Assembly (NCBI GenBank): GCA_047632755.1
Contig: JBLIDT010000014.1
Coordinates: forward strand, 7,455-71,454
Source of the DNA: JAKVAV01 sp047632755
GTDB lineage: Bacteria; Bacteroidota; Bacteroidia; Flavobacteriales_D; Cryomorphaceae
Length of the DNA: 64,000 nt
Direction of reading: 5' to 3'
The notes below the pieces were generated by a model that ran no database searches, was not told the origin of the DNA, and worked only from the letters and a program-made list of their open reading frames with translations. Shown piece by piece: positions 59,667 through 64,000 of this stretch; positions within the stretch are counted from its first letter, which is position 1; each line of letters opens with the position of its first letter. Both the position numbers and the translations under genes were made by a program.

Positions 59667-61724
59667 ATGAAAAGAATTCTTTCACCTTTATTAAGCGCAT
59701 TTCTTGCTCTCACTTTATTGGCTTCTTGTCAAAGTGAGTCGAATCAAAAGGAGATGGACCAATCTTCCGAAAACGTTTCTGGCCAAGCCGAAGGCGATTT
59801 CCAGACAATGACAGAACAATTCGCAGACGTTAAGATTTTGCGCTATCAGATTCCTGCATGGGATGAATTAACCCTTCAGCAGAAAGAGTTGGCTTACTAT
59901 CTTACACAAGCTGGAACCGCTGGTAGGGATATGATGTACGATCAAAATTACCGCCACAACCTTACCATCAGAAGAGCGCTGGAGGGAATCTACAGAACGT
60001 ACGATGGCGACAAGTCAGGAGATGATTGGATCGCATTTGAGACTTACCTCAAACGCATCTGGTTTTCCAATGGTATTCACCATCACTACTCTTACGAGAA
60101 ATTCACCCCTGAATTCGATCGCGCTTACTTGGAAGGTTTGCTCGAAGCGACAGGTTCTGAGCTGAGCAAAGAAGTGATGACTGTGATTTTCGACCCAACG
60201 GTAGACTCAAAGAAAGTGAGCAAAGACCCAAACAAAGATTTGATTAAAGCCAGCTCAGTAAATTTCTACGACCCCAGCCTAAATGAAGCAGATGTGAACG
60301 CTTATTACGCAGCGAAGAAAAAAGACAAAGACCCTAAACGTCCCATTTCTTATGGACTAAACTCGAAGCTTGTAAAAGAGAATGGAGTGGTAATGGAGAA
60401 GATATGGAAAGTTGGCGGAATGTATGGGTCGGCTTTGGAAAAAGTAGTTTACTGGCTGGAGAAAGCCAAGGGAGTTGCTGAAACGGATATTCAAAAAGAG
60501 TCTTTGGGCTACCTCATAGAATATTACCAAACGGGCGACTTGAAAAAATGGGATCAGTACAACATTGCTTGGGTTCAAGACACGGTAAGCACAGTAGATT
60601 ACATCAATGGGTTTGTGGAGGTCTACAATGATCCTCTTGGCTATCGAGGTTCATACGAAACGGTAGTTGAGATCCGTGATTTGGATGCATCCAAAAAGAT
60701 GAAAGTGATCGCTGAAAACGCCCAGTATTTTGAAAACAATTCTTCGATTCTCGACGAGCATAAAAAAGAGAAAGTTGTGGGTATTTCGTACAATTTTATC
60801 AACGTTGTGGGTGAAGCTGGTGACGCTAGTCCATCGACACCAATTGGAGTCAACTTACCCAATGCCGACTGGATTCGTGCCGAGTTTGGCTCAAAATCCG
60901 TTAGTTTGGGAAACATCGTTTCTGCTTCTGAAAAAGCAGGAACTTCAGGCTTCTTGGCCGAGTTTAGCCACGATAGCACTGAAATGGCTTTGGCCAAGAA
61001 ACACGGCAAGCTAGCTGATAAGCTTCATACGGCACTTCACGAAGTGATAGGGCATGCGAGCGGAAAGCTAAATCCTGGTATTGGAACTCCAAAGGAGACT
61101 TTGAAAAACTATGCTAGCACTCTCGAAGAAGGCCGCGCTGACTTGGTTGCCCTTTATTTCATGCTCGACCCGAAGTTGATTGAAATAGGAGTGATGGATG
61201 ACTTAGCCGCAGGACGACATGCGTATGATGACTATATCAAAAATGGCTTATTGACGCAGTTGCGCAGATTGGAGCCGGGCGATGTAATCGAAGAAGACCA
61301 CATGAGAAACCGTCAACTCGTTGCGGCTTGGGTTTTTGAAAAAGGAGAAGCTGACAACGTAATTTCTAAAGTGAAGCGCGATGGAAAGACTTATTTTGAA
61401 ATCAACGATTACGAAAAGTTAACAGTCTTGTTTGGTGATCTGTTAAGAGAGATTCAACGAATTAAGTCTGAAGGGGACTATGAGTCTGGCAAGGCATTGG
61501 TAGAAACGTATGGTGTACAGGTAGATCAGGAGCTTCATCAAGAGGTTCTCGACAGAACGGCTGACTTCAATAGCGCTCCGTATAGCGGGTATATCAATCC
61601 TCAATTGGTGCCGATCATGGAGGATGGAAAGATCGTTGAAGTGCGCGTTGAGTATCCAGACAATTTCGCCGCGCAAATGCTCTACTACGCTGATGAATTC
61701 ACGACTCTTCCCGATTACAATTAG
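59667..61724 (+). CDS. Dipeptidyl-peptidase III family (M49) metallopeptidase, lipoprotein
   Basis: A 685-residue zinc peptidase removing dipeptides from the N-terminus of short peptides. The hallmark HEVIGHASG (His458, Glu459, His463) is the M49 HExxGH motif, and LEEGRADLVALYF (Glu487/Glu488) supplies the third ligand. The N-terminus is a lipoprotein signal (LALTLLASC, Cys21). The frame is open to 59523, but the first 48 residues would displace this signal, so ATG at 59667 is chosen. The upstream promoter agrees. It is followed by a strong terminator. Confidence 0.94.
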   Translation: MKRILSPLLSAFLALTLLASCQSESNQKEMDQSSENVSGQAEGDFQTMTEQFADVKILRYQIPAWDELTLQQKELAYYLTQAGTAGRDMMYDQNYRHNLTIRRALEGIYRTYDGDKSGDDWIAFETYLKRIWFSNGIHHHYSYEKFTPEFDRAYLEGLLEATGSELSKEVMTVIFDPTVDSKKVSKDPNKDLIKASSVNFYDPSLNEADVNAYYAAKKKDKDPKRPISYGLNSKLVKENGVVMEKIWKVGGMYGSALEKVVYWLEKAKGVAETDIQKESLGYLIEYYQTGDLKKWDQYNIAWVQDTVSTVDYINGFVEVYNDPLGYRGSYETVVEIRDLDASKKMKVIAENAQYFENNSSILDEHKKEKVVGISYNFINVVGEAGDASPSTPIGVNLPNADWIRAEFGSKSVSLGNIVSASEKAGTSGFLAEFSHDSTEMALAKKHGKLADKLHTALHEVIGHASGKLNPGIGTPKETLKNYASTLEEGRADLVALYFMLDPKLIEIGVMDDLAAGRHAYDDYIKNGLLTQLRRLEPGDVIEEDHMRNRQLVAAWVFEKGEADNVISKVKRDGKTYFEINDYEKLTVLFGDLLREIQRIKSEGDYESGKALVETYGVQVDQELHQEVLDRTADFNSAPYSGYINPQLVPIMEDGKIVEVRVEYPDNFAAQMLYYADEFTTLPDYN

Positions 61725-61793
61725 AGTCTGAGCGAGGGCGCTCTACTCAATAGGTAGTCCTTTTAATTGGTCAAAAGAAAATTGTGTTAAACG

Positions 61794-61821
61794 CCCCGAA
61801 CGAAAGTTTGGGGTTTTTTTT
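61794..61821 (+). terminator. Intrinsic terminator of the M49 peptidase gene
   Basis: CCCCGAAC and GTTTGGGG form an eight-base stem (one G-T) with a GAAA tetraloop, followed by eight T. Confidence 0.93.
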
Positions 61822-61901
61822 GTTCCCCAAAAGAAATGGAATTGCCGAATAGATTACTTCATTGATCTCATGATTTCTGTCTTTTCCGTATTTTCAGCCC
61901 A

Positions 61902-63058
61902 ATGAAATCTCTCAGCGGCGAAACCAATCTTCTTAAAGCAGCTTTAGACATTACATCCATACAGGTTTAGAAGTGTACCGAAAGCCAGCCATGGAGTACA
62001 TGCGGCATTCTGATGAGCCCATTCCCGATCGGGCGGGGCATAAACATGCCGAGGACGCTCCCTTCACTTTCATCGATCTGTTTGCTGGAATCGGAGGTTT
62101 TGGTTATGCTCTAGAGCGTTTTGGTGGCCACTGCATTTTGGGATAAGTACTCTCAAAAGACCTATTTCGAAAACTTTGGAGACTTGCCTTTCGGCGATAT
62201 TACCTCCGAAGAAACCAAATCATTTGTTCCCGACGGATTTGATATTCTCTGTGGAGGATTTCCGTGTCAAGCCTTTTCCATTGCTGGAAAGCGAGCAGGA
62301 TTCAACGACACGCGCGGCACGCTCTTTCACGACGTTGCTGAGATCATTCGCCGCAAGCGACCAAGAGCTGTTTTCTTGGAAAATGTCAAGTGGCTTTTTA
62401 ACCACGACCGAGGGAAAACCTACTAACAATTTTAAGCGTCCTCCGAGATGATTTAGGCTACACCGTTCCCGATCCTCAAGTGCTCAATGCACGCCATTTC
62501 GGGGTGCCACAAAACCGCGAAAGAGTTTTTATTATTGGCTCTCGTGACGAAGCTGATGCGGCCGAGTTTAAATACCCAGAACGCGATGAAGACACCAGCA
62601 CTTTTGAAGAAGTTAAGGAAGAAGCTCCCGTTTCGGTGAAGTACTACCTCTCGACCAAATACCTTGAAACGCTGCGCGAACATAGGCGTCGGCACGAGTC
62701 CAAGGGAAATGGTTTCGGTTAAGAAATCATTCCAGATGATGGTGTGGCCAATGCCATTGTAGTGGGAGGTATGGGCCGTGAGCGAAACTTGGTCTACGAT
62801 GACCGGTTGACCGATTTTAACCCAGTTACCAAAATAAAGGGAGAAGTAAACCGAGTAGGCATTCGGCGCATGACGCCGAGGGAGTGGGCCCGCTTGCAGG
62901 GTTTCCCCGAAACGTTCAAGATCGTAGTGAGTGACGCCCAGGAGTTCAAGCAATTTGGCAACAGCGTTGCCGTGCCTGCCATCACAGCGACGGCTCGCCG
63001 AGTGGTCGAGGCTCTTCAGTTTAATACAAAGGCCTATGTTCAGGAAGGCAATAACTGA
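61902..63058 (+). pseudogene. Broken C5 cytosine-specific DNA methyltransferase
   Basis: All hallmark motifs of a C5-cytosine methyltransferase are present but in three different frames. MKSLSGETNLLKAAL starts at 61902; after a shift near 61965 comes TGLEVYRKPAMEYM and motif I (FIDLFAGIGGFG); after a shift near 62135, DKYSQKTYFENFGDLPFGDI, the catalytic Cys in GGFPCQAFS and motif VI (FLENVKW); after a shift near 62424, ILSVLRDDLGYTV and QNRERVFIIG. TAA at 62720-62722 stands where a Tyr codon would fit (GFG-stop-EII). The end (RLQGFPETFK, QFGNSVAVPAI) is intact. At least three frameshifts and one stop make it non-functional. Confidence 0.88.
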
Positions 63059-63710
63059 CATAGAACTCAAGGGCAATCAAATTTCAGTTTCTCGAAATTT
63101 GGATGTTTCTGTTGTCGAAGCGGAAAGTCAAATCTCGGAACTCAACTATTCTGGAGTAGGGCTTTCAAAAGACCCAAAAGTGGAGAAGGCCAAACTGCCC
63201 GCATTTGCACTGGCTTTTTATTACCACTTGTTTTCTCAAAGGTCTATTCCAACAGAAAAAGAGCTTTTTGATCGATACATCACCTTTTCGGGAAAGCTGG
63301 AAGAAGGCCAAGTTATTATAGAAGATGAAAGGTATTCTAAAGAAGGGCTGCGCGCTAGATTACTCCGAACTTATCCTTCATTGATCCGCGATTTTCACTT
63401 TTACCTCTTGCTCCAAGATTCGGGGCATTTTCAGTCGGTGGGCTATTCGTTAAGTAAGTACTATTACAAAGGTCTAGATCTTTCGGTGAAACATGCTGGT
63501 ATAATGTACCACCTCTCCGTTTTTATTCAAACCAAGCGGTCCGTTGAATTCAAAGAGAAAAAATACTCCCGCCACGACTACCATGGAATCAATGAGATCA
63601 CGATACCTCTTTCCTTTGATTCAATGAAGAAGTTGGGCAGTGTTTTCGTTTGCACAAATGAACATGTTCAAATGGTTCTTGAAAAAATAGGTGAGCGAGA
63701 TTTGCAGTGA
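63036..63710 (+). CDS. Candidate partner type II restriction endonuclease, intact frame
   Basis: A 224-residue protein whose ATG (63036) lies inside the last codons of the broken methyltransferase, the usual layout of a restriction-modification pair. It has an N-terminal strand region (MFRKAITDIELKGNQISVSR), a helix-rich middle (LPAFALAFYYHLFSQRSIPT) and a C-terminal basic motif, YHLSVFIQTKRSVEFKEKKY followed by SRHDYHG, that could form a nuclease active site with acidic residues around. I cannot name the restriction family. A longer frame from 62931 is a shadow of the methyltransferase. The gene is open, but could still be inactive. Confidence 0.6.
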   Translation: MFRKAITDIELKGNQISVSRNLDVSVVEAESQISELNYSGVGLSKDPKVEKAKLPAFALAFYYHLFSQRSIPTEKELFDRYITFSGKLEEGQVIIEDERYSKEGLRARLLRTYPSLIRDFHFYLLLQDSGHFQSVGYSLSKYYYKGLDLSVKHAGIMYHLSVFIQTKRSVEFKEKKYSRHDYHGINEITIPLSFDSMKKLGSVFVCTNEHVQMVLEKIGERDLQ

Positions 63711-63860
63711 ATTGCGATAGGGATATGCTGAGAATCTTGCTTATTTCGGAAACCCATCATCAGTGGTGATTGATTATTTCAGGCACCAAAGTAAAAAAGG
63801 AAAGCTATTGGATGTGGTCAAGGGTGAAATGTCATTCCGCTAGCATAACTGTGCTTTCAT

Positions 63861-64000
63861 GTTCATGCTGCCGACAATTCTAAAATAGCGATCAAACAAA
63901 CGACGGCTATGTAAAAAATAAAAATAACGGTTTAAAAGTTGAGAATATTGATCTTAAAGAGATGGTTCATATGGATTAATTCGACTTTATCCTACTTGAT
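63861..64000 (+). pseudogene. Remnant of a response-regulator receiver domain at the window edge
   Basis: VHAADNSKIAIKQTTAM (63861-63911) looks like the first strand and acidic pocket of a receiver domain, followed by a stop; one frame over, KNKNNGLKVENIDLKEMVHM continues and, after a TAA, FDFILLD reaches the window end, the place of the phospho-acceptor strand. So at least one frameshift and two stops are seen. The stretch 63711-63860 has no gene that I can recognise. Confidence is limited because the domain is cut by the window. Confidence 0.5.

Noticed and set aside
62931..63035. Upstream extension of the restriction-partner frame
   Set aside because: Overlaps the conserved end of the methyltransferase in another frame and has no protein-like pattern; ATG at 63036 is preferred.

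Overview
This window reads as chromosomal DNA of a member of the Bacteroidota, most likely a marine or aquatic Flavobacteriales. The evidence is: several proteins with type IX secretion (T9SS) C-terminal sorting domains; a gliding-motility-associated CHU_C domain; BshA for bacillithiol synthesis; the SatD and DUF3307 gene pair; ECF sigma factors paired with PorT-like barrel proteins; and many promoters with the Bacteroidota -7 element TAnnTTTG. I see no prophage, no CRISPR array and no complete insertion sequence.

Layout. 1-5.8 kb: the tail of an ABC transporter peptide-binding protein, then a tight minus-strand operon (small membrane protein, mutL, two tandem rhomboid proteases, membrane EEP phosphatase). 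6-12.5 kb: a NagZ/beta-lactamase fusion, T9SS cargo, a lipoprotein and a secreted M1 aminopeptidase. 12.6-19.4 kb: an ECF sigma/outer-membrane-barrel pair, a MATE exporter and an M16 peptidase. 19.5-27.5 kb: T9SS cargo, bshA, a CoA-transferase face to face with a beta-helix lipoprotein, a fatty acid hydroxylase, tRNA-Leu(GAG), MscS and an SbtA-like transporter. 27.6-29.5 kb: small membrane proteins, including an unlisted YqaE/Pmp3 gene, then satD-DUF3307 behind a striking operator-like repeat cluster. 29.5-37 kb: an acid phosphatase, a decayed sensor kinase, acs, DUF4442, envelope proteins and a decayed response regulator. 37-46 kb: a DtxR-type regulator with an acyl-ACP desaturase behind a structured leader, rhodanese/DUF2064, NDH-2, a BNR-repeat T9SS protein, and a second ECF sigma locus whose partner ends in a CHU_C domain. 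46-61.7 kb: DUF3810, prolyl oligopeptidase, miaA, envelope proteins, TPR and coiled-coil proteins, a subtilase lipoprotein and a dipeptidyl-peptidase III. 61.9-64 kb: a broken cytosine methyltransferase next to an apparently open partner gene, and a degenerate receiver domain at the edge.

Themes. Envelope and secreted proteolysis dominates (rhomboids, M1, M16, S8, S9, M49, NagZ). Regulation is by ECF sigma/membrane partner pairs and one iron-type repressor, while three separate two-component fragments are all broken. The most promising poorly described unit is satD-DUF3307: a protein with cyclase/GGDEF-like motifs fused to a helix-turn-helix, preceded by six copies of a 7-base motif and translationally coupled to a multi-pass membrane protein. 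The shared N-terminal module of the two sigma-factor partners is the second most informative signal. All assignments come from reading the sequence; no searches were run.
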